Below, piece after piece: positions 17,882 through 30,340 of a stretch of DNA of 64,000 nucleotides. The first letter of the stretch is position 1. Each line of letters opens with the position of its first letter. The stretch is from Symsagittifera roscoffensis (Eukaryota; Xenacoelomorpha; Acoela; Convolutidae): positions 4,998,411 to 5,062,410 of the forward strand of contig NC_087064.1 of the NCBI RefSeq assembly GCF_963678635.1, given 5' to 3'. A model generated the notes under the pieces. It did not search any database, was not told where the DNA came from, and saw nothing but the letters and a program-made list of their open reading frames with translations. The position numbers and the translations under genes are program-made.

Positions 17882-18255
17882 CTGGATTTTGAACTTTTCT
17901 TCGTCGTGGGGAACATAAAACACGACATCGGTTTCACCAATTTTCGATTCCTTCAAATTTGACAGCTGAACATTATAAAACATTCGGTTTCTAGCCTTCT
18001 CATACTTGGTATTCAGAAGAACTGAAGGATTCAAAGGCACAGCTTTCAACTGAGCATCGTACTTCAGCGAAAGATCGGTGATAAAAGTCTCCTCGCGTTC
18101 GATTTTTTCCCGATTTGCCCAAGTGAGACGGTAACTGAACTTGAACTCAGTAAGTGTTGCTTCGCCTAACGCTAATTTTTGCACTGAAAGAACGAGGTTG
18201 ATATATTCTTTCGCGAAATATTGTCCATCCACAAATCTGCACGAAATCAATGAGC
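17882..18255 (-). pseudogene. Integrin alpha leg exon (left)
   Basis: Acceptor TTGTTTCAG and donor CAG|GTAATT bound the exon. It translates to SLISCRFVDGQYFAKEYINL...VFYVPHDEEKFKIQ, with a cysteine and alternating beta strands as in integrin alpha thigh/calf domains. The junction from the preceding exon restores a Gly codon (phase 1). The last ten residues (HDEEKFKIQ region) are kept here but lost in the right arm. Confidence 0.7.
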
Positions 18256-18637
18256 CTGAAACAATAAGCGTTTCAGTAGCACAAAAAAGCATTTCACAGA
18301 TCTTCTGCAATTCGCAGAAACAACGCAATTATTGTTATGTAAAAATTCTAACTTTTAAAATAATCGAACAAAAAGCACGTATCGGGTAAAATCTTCGTGG
18401 AAAATTGCAGCAATAAGGGTTGGCTGTGATTCGCGACCTAGGACGGAAGCAGTGTGCCACATATTGCGCTCTTTTAATAAATATAAAACTTGTGCTCTTA
18501 GGAATATAAATCATTAGTTTTGAACCTACAAAAATTTTCCAGATGATTTTATGAAAACTTTTTGAAGGAAAAATATAATTTTGAAAAAAAAGACCAAAGC
18601 ATGTATCGTGTCATTGAATTTCAAAACTCTTTAAATG

Positions 18638-18944
18638 CAGTAGCGGAGTTAGAGGGGAAGCGGGGGGGGGGGGCGGACGCCTTCTTCTCCCCTCAGGGAT
18701 TCAACCCCCTGCCCACCCAAAGGGTCCCCCCTTTGAACTATTTTGAGATATCCATTTTTGGCTGATTGACCCCTAAATGTTTCTAAAGTTTTCAAAAATT
18801 TCAAAAATTTGCCTGCGGCACCTTTTTCAAAAATTTGCCTGCATTGCTGACATTTTGGTCTTTATAGTGGTGTACGAGAGCTTTTCGAAATTTTTCGAAA
18901 ATCCGCCCCCCTCCCCCCTCGAGAAAATCCTAGATCCGCCCCTG
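18638..18944 (-). mobile_element. hAT-type MITE, 307 bp (left arm)
   Basis: Ends are CAGTAGCGG and CCGCCCCTG (imperfect inverted repeats) and it is flanked by the 8-bp direct repeat tttaaatg (18,630-18,637 and 18,945-18,952). Eight-base target duplications are the hAT hallmark. It has G/C homopolymer tracts and no ORF. Confidence 0.85.
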
Positions 18945-19219
18945 TTTAAATGCATCAAAACAAATAAGTTTACACAAAATTTCGGATCTACTCAACAATC
19001 GCCCTCCCTTTGGTACATACTTAAGAATTGCCACCCCTATTAATAAAAGCAGTAAATAGCACTAGATAGCTTTTTATTTAAAATTCGAATTGTGATGCAA
19101 TCTGATTGGTCGAAAATGCGGTATTTTAATCTACTTAATAATTGCCCCCTTTTTTTAAAAGGGGGCAATTGTTCAGTAGATCCAAAAATTCCTTCATAGC
19201 AGTTTATCAAGCACATTAC

Positions 19220-19430
19220 CGTTTTTGCGACACGAAACAATGTTGCCGGGAGTTGAAGATGCCTTTATTAAACTCAAATTGCTTCCACCTAAGTTGATTT
19301 TCAAAACTCCTTCCACGAAACTCTCCTCTTGACCAGAAAGTGTTGCCACTTCAATTGCCAGTGTCATACTCGGCTTTTTCTGGTCTAAAATAACCTGCTG
19401 GCGTTTTGGCTCAACGCTCAATTTCACATC
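19220..19430 (-). pseudogene. Integrin alpha exon part downstream of element B (left)
   Basis: The translation KLSVEPKRQQVIL...SSTPGNIVSCRKNG is the continuation of the exon broken by element B; donor G|GTAATG follows at 19,219. About 26 bases at the junction with element B, including its first LTR bases and the target duplication, are missing compared with the right arm. Confidence 0.7.
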
Positions 19431-19435
19431 CGTTC

Positions 19436-19674
19436 GATCGACAAACTAACTTTATACGTATGTTATTTATATTATTTATAATCTTATGTTAAACGCTTAG
19501 ACGGCCGGTCACTTGACCTTGATAGACAGAGAGGACGAACTCTATTTGAACTAAGAAACAGAGTTGAATTAATGTTATCTGTCAACTAGTCGTTTTATCT
19601 CGCTCGACTGAGAAACTAGGTTTATCGATCCATTCGGATTGAATAATTAGAATATCATACCCTGCGGTATGACA
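19436..19674 (+). repeat. Element B 5' LTR (left), 5' end trimmed
   Basis: The segment matches the 3' LTR at 26,307-26,560 but lacks about 15 bases at its start. It ends GGTATGACA. Confidence 0.85.
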
Positions 19675-20760
19675 TGGAGCAGTCAGCAGGATATTCCAAA
19701 AACCCACTGAATATTAACCCAATTTGGGAGAGAGCATCTGCCGAACCACCGCTAGAATGGTCAAAGTGGGCAGCCATATTGGTGATGGCTGTATTCGCAA
19801 AGGATGGAATTGAAATACGGAGTTTATTGAGAGCCAGACCAACACTCGTCGAACCTGCAGAACCAGTGTATTAACTTGAAATAACGGGCGAAACAGAGGC
19901 ACAAAAAAAACCGCGAGGTGCGCAATCAGGAGAAACGAGTTGGTTAGGAGAATCACGTCATAAAAGCCCGAGAGAAAGGACTATTTTTTAATTCATATAG
20001 ATGGGACGAAGCAGACGCAAGAGTCCGGAGTTATCCTTTTCTCTGTCTTGGAGCCGAAGGTCAAAGACAAGTTCAACAGAAAAGACCTAACCTTGTATTA
20101 CATAATGTAACCACCCAAGAATTTATGACAACATTGGAAGATATCTTTGTTACTAACAGAATTGTAGCATTCGAAAGATATAACTTTGTTTGCCGTAAGC
20201 AAAAGAAGTCGAAAAGTCTTGAACAATTTCATGCAGATCTAGTCAAATCAGCCTCAAGGGCTGATTGTGGGGACAGAGAAGATGAATGGGTTAGAGACAT
20301 GTTTACAGCACACAAACAGCGAAAAAATTGCAGAAGAACTGTTAGCAAAAACACGGTACCCACAAGACGCATATGTATATGCAATCCGTCGGGAAAAAGG
20401 AATCAAACACAGTCGCACCATGAAGATAAACCCATTTGGGGGACAATCTACAACAAAACAAGAACCAGTATATTATATCAACACACGGGGTGGTCGATAT
20501 AACTCCTCGAATAACCAAAACTCACAAAGAGGTCGGGGTGGTTTCCGCGGAGGATCATATTCGCGCGGATCACAAAACACAAGAGGACAACAAAGAAATA
20601 ACAATACAAACAACGCAAAACAATGTTAAAAACGCGGAAATCAATACAATCAGAATCATCTTCAATCTTGTCCGGCTAAAGACAAAATTTGTTCAAAATG
20701 TGCCAAACGAGGCCATTTTGCGAAAGTTTGCAGATCCACAAACGTTAATTATTTAGGAAA
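19674..20760 (+). pseudogene. gag: Element B gag (left), frameshifted
   Basis: The ATG uses the last base of the LTR (19,674), so the primer-binding region would lie inside gag. The start MEQSAGYSKNPLN and the capsid-like part match the right arm's 292-codon ORF, but here stops and shifts occur from 19,874. An RG-rich stretch (GRGGFRGG) and a zinc knuckle CSKCAKRGHFAKVC (20,690-20,731, CX2CX4HX4C) follow. A TAA at 20,627-20,629 interrupts the first knuckle in both arms. Confidence 0.75.
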
Positions 20761-20886
20761 CCGGCAGGATGAGCAACAGGAAGAAATAGAAACAGAAAGC
20801 CTAGAAACCGAAAACGACCCGGTGGCTTTTGCCGAGTTTACATCAAATAACGGATGGGATGAATATCAAATAGAAATTTATCGGTT

Positions 20887-21405
20887 ATGGTAATCGCTGA
20901 ATCTTTTGAAATTAAAATTAAAAATATCCTATCGGAGGATGACCTGAACGGTCATATTGTTAAATTAAAAACAAATTCAGAAGAATTATTCGCTATCGCT
21001 GACTCAGGAAGTCCAATGTCGTTTCTAAATGAAAAAACCGCACGGCGCATTCATAAAAACGATAAATCATCATTATTCAAATGCATTCCACCGGACGACA
21101 CGGCCAGGAACCTGGCTTGCAATAATGGTGAAACGATAAATCCGAAAGGAAGATTGATTATAACCATTGAATCAGGAAGCTGGAAAATTCAATCAGCCAC
21201 GTTCATCATTGTAGATGATCAAAAGGCCAATATCATTGGACGCATCATACTACCACAAATAGGTGTCAGGTTGATACAAGAAAAATATAAACAAAATGTA
21301 TTAAGCATACGCGAACAAGAAGAATCGGATCCGAAATTAAACAATGGGTCAAAGATAATTTTTAATAACTATGCATACGTATTGGAAAATCAAAAAATGA
21401 CATGA
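20887..21405 (+). pseudogene. pol: Element B protease (left)
   Basis: The open frame of 172 codons contains ADSGSPMSF (catalytic Asp) and IIGRIILPQ, the flap-like motif of retropepsins. It is the longest intact protease frame of the two copies; the right copy breaks after about 98 codons. It lies between gag and RT. Confidence 0.75.
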
Positions 21406-21419
21406 TGAAAACTCAATTC

Positions 21420-22146
21420 AACCAAGAATTCTTGCCAATACAACAGAAAGGACGACGTATCCCGGTACACCTACAGGAAAGAATCGAAGGCGAAACTAAA
21501 TAAAGTGATGGATCAGAACCACATTATCAAACTAGATAAATGCTCAGATCGACAATTTATTAGTCCAATTGCGATCACAGTAAAAAAAGATTAAACAGTC
21601 AAACTCGCCTTAGACTCCAAGAAAATCAACAAATTCAATCACAAGAACAAATACCAAATGCCTAACATTGAATTGCTGTTGGACAATACTGCACAGGTGG
21701 TAAAATCAGACAAATCCAAACAAACACTATTCTCAACACTCGACCTTCGCTACGAATATTCACAAATCCCTTTGGACAAAACAACCAGAGAACAATGCAA
21801 CTTTGGTCTTATTGGTGGTAACGCCACTGGGACTTATCAGTTCCAAACAGGGTTTTATGGCCTCACGGATATGCCAGCTAAATTTCAGAAAGCAATCGAT
21901 CTAATCCTTACAAATTGCACGAACACTTATGCCTACTTGGACGATATTCTAATCGTCACAAAAGGATCGTTGGATGTACACAAACAAAAACTGCAATCAG
22001 TTCTGAAAAAACTGGACGAGGAAAACCTGGCGATATCATTGGATAAATGTAAGTTTGCATGCAAACAAGTTGAATGGTTAGGATTTACAGTTAATAGCGA
22101 GGGAAAAAAAGCACTTGTAAGAAAGACTGAGGCCATCGAAAAATGA
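21420..22146 (+). pseudogene. pol: Element B reverse transcriptase (left)
   Basis: RT motifs are visible: STLDLRYEYSQIPL, FYGLTDMPAKFQ and YLDDILIVT with the catalytic YLDD, then EWLGFTVNSEGK. The first part (21,420-21,657) has stops, and another break follows at 22,146, so no full RT is encoded. It belongs to the Ty3/gypsy group by motif pattern. Confidence 0.8.
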
Positions 22147-22183
22147 TCGACACCAAAAACTTTTTATACAATTAAAAAGTTTT

Positions 22184-23116
22184 ATGGGTTCCATACATCA
22201 TCTCACACGATACATACCAAAATTGGCACAAACCGCTGCCGTCCTACGTCCATTACTAAAAAACACAGAAAAGAACAAACCACTCGAATGGTCCACAGAA
22301 CATAACACAACATTTAAAATAATATTAAAAATGGTATCTGAGATTACACAAAACAAACATTTTGATCAACATCTTGACACTCGCATTGTATGCGATGCTT
22401 CAACTACAGGATTAGGAGCTGCGCTCGAACAATATTCGCCAGAAGATTGGGTCGCCGTAGCTTATGCGTCACGTTTTCTGAACTCATTAGAGGAAAAATA
22501 TTCTGTAAACGAACTTGAGCTATTAGGGGTCGTGTGGGCAATCGAACATTTTAAATACTATCTATATGGAAAACCTTCCACCGTCATCACTGACCATCAA
22601 GCTTTAATCAGCGCGTTAAACGCAAGCGATCGATCAAAAACAAGTCAAAGCCGGCTCACACGTTGGATTGACCAGTTAATTCCCTTCCACTTCGATATCA
22701 AACATCTTGCCGGAAGTAAAATGGGATTAATTGACTACATGTCTCGAAATCCGGTTGGATTGGCAATACCCCCTAGTGAGTATGATAAAGAATTGGTTGT
22801 AGCATCAATTAGGACATTCAGTAATAGTCTGGAAATGATTGACAATGTCATTCTAAATAGTCTGGCCAATCAGAACAAAGCACCATATGAGCTGATCAAA
22901 AAGCGCGCGAAAACCAAAGGGTTATTGAATGCTGCTTCAAACACTCAGTTAGCATTGAAACATTCCAAACATTCCGCAACCGGTCATTGCCAAACTAAAA
23001 ACAGAAATCAGTCTCACTCAAAATCTGCTGTAGAACAGTCAACTCTCTTTCGATCTCTATCTCAACAACACCAAACAAACTGTAAAAATTCTGCCCACAA
23101 AGTTTCAATTCATTAA
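22184..23116 (+). pseudogene. pol: Element B RNase H and linker (left)
   Basis: The 310-codon frame contains CDASTTGLGAALEQ, VITDHQAL and IDYMSRNP, the catalytic Asp motifs of Ty3/gypsy RNase H, then a hydrophilic linker. The frame is separate from RT by a short break. The right copy is split into two frames at the same domain. Confidence 0.8.
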
Positions 23117-23693
23117 AATAACAACTCAGCAATGAGCCGTAAGGAAACCAAGGGTTTTAAAGGAGGATTAATCCCACCGGAGCTTAAGTCATCAGAGCCA
23201 AGAGGACGAAACGAGTCAACCCAGAAATGGCAGGGTTCGTCTGATAGAGAAAAAAGCCTTTCGGACCCCAGATGGCATAAGCGACCTCCCACGAAGGGAA
23301 AAAAAGGAAACCCTGATGTAACGAAATCGCCACAACAAGAGCACTACACATCAAGAAAACACCCGTAAGGGATACCAGCGAGGTACTATCGGCTAAGAAG
23401 ATAGAAACCAGTAAAAAATCAAATTTCCCGAAGATCACCTTCACAGACACGAATACATCTGGAAACAGAACGGTCCGAATCGAACCAAGTTACACCATGA
23501 AAACGACACCGACACAAACGAAATCAAATACTACAACAACAACTAAACAAACATCTACACCCGAACCACGAAATACAACAAAGCTACAAAAACACCCGAT
23601 AAAAGCACAGACACCGCAGACATCTGTATCAGTCGAGTAGACCCAAATATCTGTGCGCAAGAAGAACGGACTTATAACATAGAACCACCAACA

Positions 23694-24773
23694 ATGGGAT
23701 CGGCTACGTTAGAAGCCAGTCACGAAATGATCACAGAAGAACTGGTGGCCACGGTGGAGAAACCTACAAACACGGTGGAATCAGAAGAGGACACACCATT
23801 ATTCAGACAGAGACTACAGCGAGTATTGGGCGTTCGATTCATCGCTGCAGCCACCAGGAAAGATCAAAATCTTTGTCCCTTAATTAACTTCGTTAAGAAG
23901 AGGGATTGTGAAGCAATCAAGGCCTCCTACGGTCAGTACTGGCACAATATTCGGATCAGGCTCCATGTCCGAGAGGATTGCCTCCTCATAGACGAGAGAA
24001 TCGTCATTCCAACACAATTGAGGCAGACAGTGCTCGACAGTCTGCATTTGACACATCCGGGATCGGCAGCGATGTTGGAATTAAGTAACCATGTCTGGTT
24101 TCCCCATATACATCGGGCAATTGTGCAGATGGCACAAAACTGCAAACGCTGCACATAGCAAGGTAAAAATTTAAAACCCATCATAGGGAAAAAAAAAGTT
24201 CCAAATAGAACCATTAGTCGAGCCCAATGAGGGAGTACATTTAGATTTTGCAGGGCCCCTTCCGGACGAACTAAATAGAGACGCATATATCTTAGTTGCA
24301 ATAGATAAGTGGTCTAAATTTCCAACTGCAAAAGTCGTTACAAACACAACAGCGGATATTGTTATTAAATTCATGCAACGGTACATTTCGAATAATGCGG
24401 TACCCCGAAGATTAAGATGTGACCAAGCATAGACATTGATAGCTAAAAAAAACTCTTTTGTCATACAAACAATATTAAATTATTGTTTGCGCCGGTAGAT
24501 GACCATAGAGCAATAGCGGTAGTTGAGAAGTTGATACAAACTTTGAAGCGTAGATTAGCGGTCATGAGAATCGACAAAACAAATACACCGTACAAACTTG
24601 CATCAGTTGGAGCTGAAATTATTAAAACACTCAGAATTACACCACATAGCGTAACAAAAATTTCACCATTCGAGGCCCACATGGGACGCACGCCAAACAC
24701 ATCCTTATCAAACGTAGCAACTAGTAGTTCACCTTACAATTTGAACTGGGAAAATGCAAAAATGCATGTTTAG
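23694..24773 (+). pseudogene. pol: Element B integrase (left), core decayed
   Basis: The HHCC region is open (HLTHPGSAAM ... CKRC, 23,694-24,158). The catalytic core 24,168-24,480 is broken by stops but still shows LDFAG and CDQA positions, and the later part has HRAIAVVEKLIQTLKRRL (24,483-24,773). It is the Ty3/gypsy type, but catalytically dead in this copy. Confidence 0.75.
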
Positions 24774-26160
24774 ATCAAAAGAATCTTACAAAGCCGCCCC
24801 TACCCGCCAAAGTAAGGCACGACTTGCAACGGTGGTCAGAAGATGAAGTCAATATCAACAAGAGAGAGCAAAAACTTTAAATGCCGCGGAACCTGACAAA
24901 CTCAGACTTACCAACACAAAAACACAAAAAGACACAGGTGCAAAATCTAAAGCTATAGAAATAGTCAAGGATAAATTAAACGTAAGGTATAAGGGAATAC
25001 AAGCAACGGTAGACAAAAACACGAAAAAACGGATAGATCAGGTAGCACGGAAAACAGTTAGAATAGCAACAAAGCTTAAGGATCCAAGAACATTCGAACA
25101 GAAATACAAAACCATACACAGCAAAATTCTTACATATAACCCACACACCTCTTGGGTGCAAACATTCGGAAAACAACCAAGGTTACTAAGAAATAGCGGT
25201 GGCGCATTTGTCCCAAACCCTTTAATATACGAACCATGCAGACCGTCTCGACTCAGTGACTACGTTGCTTATAAATCCGCGCGGAGATCAGGTCCATGCC
25301 TACGTTTTTTAGGCATCGAGAACCCTACTGCTCCCCAGCATCCATTGTTCAGACAAGACCAAAAGACTGGCCTTCCAAAGAAATTAACTCAAGAGGAAAA
25401 GATATTGGGACAAGGAAAAACGGATAGTCCGACAAAGTGGAAAGCAAGATCAACAGGAAAACGGACCGGCGGACGACCGACACGAAAGCTACAAACCAGC
25501 GGAATGAGTTCACAAACGGAAATCCCGCGCGGGACTTCAAACCCTGACAACACCACACCACAACCAGCAACATCAGACAATGACGACCAAAATGATGACG
25601 ATCAATCATCGGCCTCATCCGAGGATATTGCCCAATCGCCTAAGAGGCAAAACAAGAAAAGAACTCCTCTCGCGAATGAAACGGAGCCATTACGAAAATC
25701 GACAAAAAACCGTCAATCGGCGCTTTCCCATGCGTTTGGGAACCCGGTACCCATTAACGCTATCAACAATAAGCATGATGAAGAAATTAAAAGACCGATC
25801 AGATTTCAAATTGATTCACCACCGGACAAACGACATACGGACAATTATCCAAGTTTAAAATCCCTGATCCAAGAAATGGGTTTCAATGAAAAGACCCCCC
25901 AATACAGAGCATGTGGAAAATTGATCGAAGCAATTAGCCCGAAAAACAAAACAGGCCACACCGAGGTAGTCGATTTAACTTCGCCCATAGAAGATGACGC
26001 CACAGCCGATAAGAATAACGAAATTTTGTTCGTTAATACAAAAATACATCAAGAAAGCGGGACGGATCAGAACAAGAAAAGCAACATATTACCAGATGAC
26101 GAGGAACACGAAAGTCGGGGGGAGGAAATTGCCAAAGATGACATACAAACAGAGAAATGA
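24774..26160 (+). pseudogene. Element B integrase C-terminal extension (left)
   Basis: From 25,156 a 334-codon frame is open (NPLIYEPCRPSRLSDY, GPCLRFLGIENP, acidic DNDDQNDDDQSSASSED); upstream it is frameshifted relative to the right arm's 490-codon ORF. The extension is long, charged and Ser/Lys rich, ending DDIQTEK. No chromodomain is recognised. Its role is unknown; targeting or Gag/IN bridging are possibilities. Confidence 0.6.
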
Positions 26161-26297
26161 TATGTCAAAAAGTCCTATCGGGACTATAAAACTCAAACCT
26201 GTCTATCCTAAGGGGACTCTAACACTGACAAATCTGTCAGTCGTAAGGGGATTTTACAACTCAATTGAACAAACAATAGTTTATAAATTTTGTTGTC

Positions 26298-26306
26298 AAG
26301 GGGGAA
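26298..26306 (+). promoter_or_regulatory. Polypurine tract of element B (left)
   Basis: AAGGGGGAA lies directly before the 3' LTR start TGTCATCC. Confidence 0.7.
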
Positions 26307-26560
26307 TGTCATCCGGCCTGGATCGACAAACTAACTTTATACGAATGTTATTTATATTATTTATAATCTTATGTTAAACGCCTAGAGGGCCGGTCACTTG
26401 ACCTTGACAGACAGACAGGACGAACTCTATTTGAAATAAGAAACAGAGTTGAATTAATGTTATCTGTCAACTAGTCGTTTTATCTCGCTCCGACTGGGAA
26501 ACAAGGTTTATCGATCCATTCGGATTCAATAATTAGAATATCATACCCTGAGGTATGACA
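26307..26560 (+). repeat. Element B 3' LTR (left), 254 bp
   Basis: It starts TGTCATCCGGCC and ends GGTATGACA. The target duplication ggtcc follows. Confidence 0.9.
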
Positions 26561-27341
26561 GGTCCAATCGAAAGTTCAATTTCTTGAGATATCTGCGGAG
26601 CAAGAACCGGGTTGCCGTTAGACGGTTTTGAGAGTTCTATTGTTCCTGAAGAAATTCTGGTATCTGCGTTTACGAGAACTTTGGCTCGAAAAAATTCTGA
26701 CAAGTTGCCATAGACAAAAATTTCAGCTTCTTGTTTATCAATATGCGGTCCGAACAGAACATTCTGTGGTTTAGTTGATACAAAAACAGTATTCATTTTT
26801 GGCGTGTTCACGAACTGTTTGGAGAACTTGACTTGTACATAGAAGTAACTGGCAAAGTTCCATTTCTGAAAATATGGAGTTCTATCTGGCTCGAACGGAT
26901 CAATTATCGGTATTCCTCTGTTCTCCATAGTTATGTTTATTTTTTGGCAGAATTTATATCTATTTTCTGGACAAGTAGGGTCAACGCTATAATTCGTGAA
27001 CAACACGCGCTTCGGAATGGTATTCACGTGAATCAGACGAATGTATGATTTTGAATAATACACATGTGAGTTTTGGGCATTTTTTCCAGGGTCCCCGATG
27101 ACCAAATCATAGAACCCGTTTCCATCCAGGTCAGTTTTGGCTTCCCCGATGCTGAATCCAAACAGTTGAGAACTACTGGGATTCGTGGATATGATTTCTT
27201 GTAGAAATGCAGGGACCTCACTTTGGCGCCACGGGTTTGAATAAACTGTACTAAGGGATCGTCCGCTGAATAAATAAACTTTTCCGAACCCATTGTGACC
27301 ATTGTTTTCGTTTAAGGATGTTACCAAGATGTCTTCTCGAC
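26561..27341 (-). pseudogene. Integrin alpha beta-propeller/thigh exon (left), cut by element B
   Basis: Acceptor CATTTAG precedes GTCGAG at 27,341. The exon encodes the last propeller blades: GREDILVTSL, then the calcium-binding DLDGNGFYDLVIGDPG (DxDxNxxxD plus FG-GAP-like strand), then the thigh domain with CPENRYKFC and INITMENRG. The frame is open to the insertion point after IELSIGP, where element B begins. No upstream propeller exons are found in the window, so the gene is also 5'-truncated here. Confidence 0.85.
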
Positions 27342-27780
27342 CTAAATGAAAGTTAATCATTTTTGAAATTCTAAAATTGTTACATTTTTTTAAAATTTGG
27401 GTTCGACAATTGCTTATTGATTTAAACTAATCAAAAAGTAGAAACTTAAGTCCAAACTAAATTTTAAAACAATTTTGTCAATTTTGTTGTATCGAATTCC
27501 GTTTTTTTCCATAAACGATAATCTGATTCTCCCGTATACTGCTGATTAACTGTCATGAAAATACGCTTAAAACTGATAAGCTCCGAAAACTGTTTTGTTT
27601 CATTCTTTCTTGCATTTAAACTTCTTCAACGGTATTTTTTGAATGCCAACTGTTTTCGACAATAAAACCAGAACCTCAATTTTCGCACATATATGATTTT
27701 TACCGTGTTCTGGAACAATTCTGGACTTTTCCATCAAAATATAAATTTTCTTTTTAAAGTTCAGTTTTTGACCTGCACTG
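27342..27780. other. Intron 5' of propeller exon (left)
   Basis: The segment is AT-rich and matched by 36,939-37,375. No further integrin exon was recognised. Confidence 0.5.
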
Positions 27781-28138
27781 TGAGTTTAGATTCAGGGTGG
27801 ACTTCTCAAATTTGGAGAGGGTACAACAGCTGTTCGATCTTATTTTCGGCAAGATCGGTTCGTGCAATTTTTAGTCTAATACCAATCGTACTCTTACTCT
27901 TATAATTCCTAGTCTCAATAGATCTAGAACGTACTGGTGTTCTTGCGAGGTTAGGGGAGAGAAGAAAACAACTGATTCGTATCTATTTTAACTTTTATTC
28001 TCTGGCTGAAACTATGAATAATTTCAGCTTTACAATTTATCGTAAGTTTTGGTAATGGATCATAATTGGTTAGTTATAAATTTTTTACTTTGCTAATTAT
28101 CGAAGTATCGAATAGATACTTGTTTTGAACTGGTTCCA
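27781..28138 (-). repeat. LTR of decayed element A copy (left arm), 358 bp
   Basis: It starts TGGAACC and ends AAACTCA on the minus strand and aligns with 12,617-13,026. An ORF-like relic ends 28 bases before it, which fits a 3' LTR. Confidence 0.75.
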
Positions 28139-30340
28139 CCAATACAGAGCTTAGAAAGTTTTTAAATCAAAGTTTTTTGTGAGGGATGGATGGAGTATGT
28201 TCTAAATTCTTTGAAGAGAGTGTGGAGTGATTCTGCATGCGAAGTACAAGTGATGATGTTGAGGGGTTGTTGTGAATCCTAAAAAATCGCATTGAAAGAA
28301 GATTTGTGTCCTGTATATTGCTCATTTTGTAAGTTAGAGCAAGACTACGAGCAATCTCAATTATCCGTTCGTGATTGATTGAGTAGTGAGACAAAGGATT
28401 GGCTTCTCTGAGTGAAGCGCCAAAAAATAATACGTTTGTTTTGAGTTTTTAAATTGAGTTGGCCGTTGTTCGTTTTGAATGGATACCTCTGCTGCGGTGT
28501 TGGCTCCATACTATATACCCAATGAGGTTGTCACTGAGGCAACCAAAACTAATCAATTTACCCTTCTATAAACGGGCTGTCATCGAGTTTTCATCTCCCT
28601 TTTGCTGCTCGTTGATTTTGCTCTGGGAAATCTTAACAATCTTTATATCTGCACTTATAGTAATTCAGACTTAATTATGTTCTTATTAGTTGTTCTCGCT
28701 GAAGCTTTTTAGTTACTTCGGTTAATTTAAAGGGAAGCTAACCCAGGAGCCACTCTTAAGAAAAATTGAGCGAGATGGGTTTCTAAGCGTGATATAGAGC
28801 AACTGGCGGGGCATGCTCGGGACGTCTTTCACTGGTGGGTTAATTTGGTTGGAGTTAACATGAAGATATTTCTTTAAGTATGTTCTTCTCTTGATTATAA
28901 GTTTATTTTCTTTTTGATTGTCTTTTTTTGTCGATTTTTTTTTGGTTGTGTCCTTTCCTTATAAAATGTTTGTCTTTAAAAAGTGTTGACTGGGATTTTG
29001 ATAAGGTTTCATCTGGCCTTAATAAAAATAAGAATCTTTGTCTAGTTTAATCTGGCTGAAGAATGTTGGGGTTTTCCTGTAAATGTTGGTAGTGCGTTGG
29101 CGCTAGTAAGCTACGTTGGTTATCAAAGCTTAATCCCTGATTCCAATCGGGTAAGAGGATTTCGGAAATTTTGAAGAAATCTAAAGACATGTGAATCTTA
29201 GTAAGTAAAAATGGCATATTTACGCGTAGAATGGTTCGGGGGAAAATCCATCGGGGAAGAGTCAATCTATTGTGGGTGATTGCAGGAAGAGCTTTGCCAA
29301 GATGCTGATTACATTTTTTGTGTGAAGGAGTGGCCAAAGAAGCTCAAGTCGCCTGATGATCTTGATTCCATCAGGGGAAACGGCGAAATCGTGGCTAGTA
29401 TTTTGGTTTAGGTCATAAAATTTTGATTAAACTTCGTGCCAAAAACGTTATCTAATAGTGGAAATCCACAGGTTGGGTGTAATCGTGTGGGATGATGGTC
29501 GGTCGAGATTCCTCAATGGGGAATGTATTAACGAGTGAACAAATCGTATACAATTGTCGGACGGGATCGTTGTTGTAAAGAGCGTCATGCAGGTTAGTAC
29601 ATGTGATGCAAAATATTAAGTTCATAAAAGGGGCCTTGCATTTAGAACTTACAAACATATATCGGTGGTGGAGTTTTTTTAAGGTGAGCTAAAGTATAAA
29701 GTGCTTTTGAATCAAACAAAGTTTGTGTGTGTGGGTTAAATTTGTTTTGAACAATATATCGCATGAACAATTACTATCCCGTGCTTTGGGTGTGAAGAAA
29801 ATTATTGTTAGCCGGAAACTGTCGAAGCTACTGCGCTTAAGGAAACTGTCAAGCGCATACTCGAATACTCGGAAAAATATTGTTAGCTGGAAATTATTAC
29901 GAAAATTATTGTTAGCTGGAAACTGTCGAAGCTACTGCGCTTAAGGAAACTGTCAAGCGCATACTCGCATACTCGAATACTTGGAAACTGTCAAGCGCAT
30001 ACTCGAATACACGATCGTATTTTTTGTTAGTACAATCGAAATCAAAAATGTAATCCCCTTTCAAAAATATTTTACTGAGCGTTGTAAATTTACTGCGCGG
30101 TCGAAATATTCGAATATTAACGGTCGGAATAGTAGAACTCAAGGGAATATAATCAATCTAAATATCATGCGTGTTAGTATGTCTACGATGTTGACTTCGG
30201 AAAAGTCTGTATATGAAGGGATGGTTGAAAAAATAGGTGGGTTTGTTGGGTATTTTTTTCATCAAATGCGTTGTGCTCGAGTGTGGTTGCTACAAATAGA
30301 TGATTTATATGTTTCTGAAAGAAGAGGCGGAATGGTTTAA
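28139..30340 (-). pseudogene. Terminal-ORF relic of decayed element A copy (left)
   Basis: Minus-strand fragments NLHDALYNNDPVRQLYTICS (29,658-29,452), a fragment at 29,337-29,047 and one at 28,394-28,167 ending SIPHKKL lie in order towards the LTR. The HDA...YT..SL pattern loosely matches the terminal ORF of element A near 220-140. It therefore probably shows what lies beyond position 1 in the intact element. It is full of stops. Around 29,810-30,010 a ~70-bp unit (gaaactgtcgaagctactgc) is tandemly repeated only in this arm. Confidence 0.45.

Larger units (their letters stand above)
19436..26560 (+). mobile_element. Element B: Ty3/gypsy LTR element in integrin exon (left)
   Basis: It has LTRs of 254 bp, gag with a CCHC knuckle, protease, RT, RNase H, integrase and a long C-terminal extension, in Ty3/gypsy order. 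Its 3' side is flanked by ggtcc (26,561-26,565); the 5' junction is trimmed. Many frameshifts and stops show it is inactive. Some stops are shared with the right copy (TAA after the first zinc-knuckle Cys, 20,627-20,629), others are private. Confidence 0.9.

Noticed and set aside
18777-19043. ORF spanning the MITE and intron
   Set aside because: It reads through a non-coding MITE and has poly-Pro from G/C tracts.
27781-28138. Solo LTR interpretation
   Set aside because: The flanks do not match each other and element-like sequence adjoins the inner side, so a 3' LTR is the better reading.
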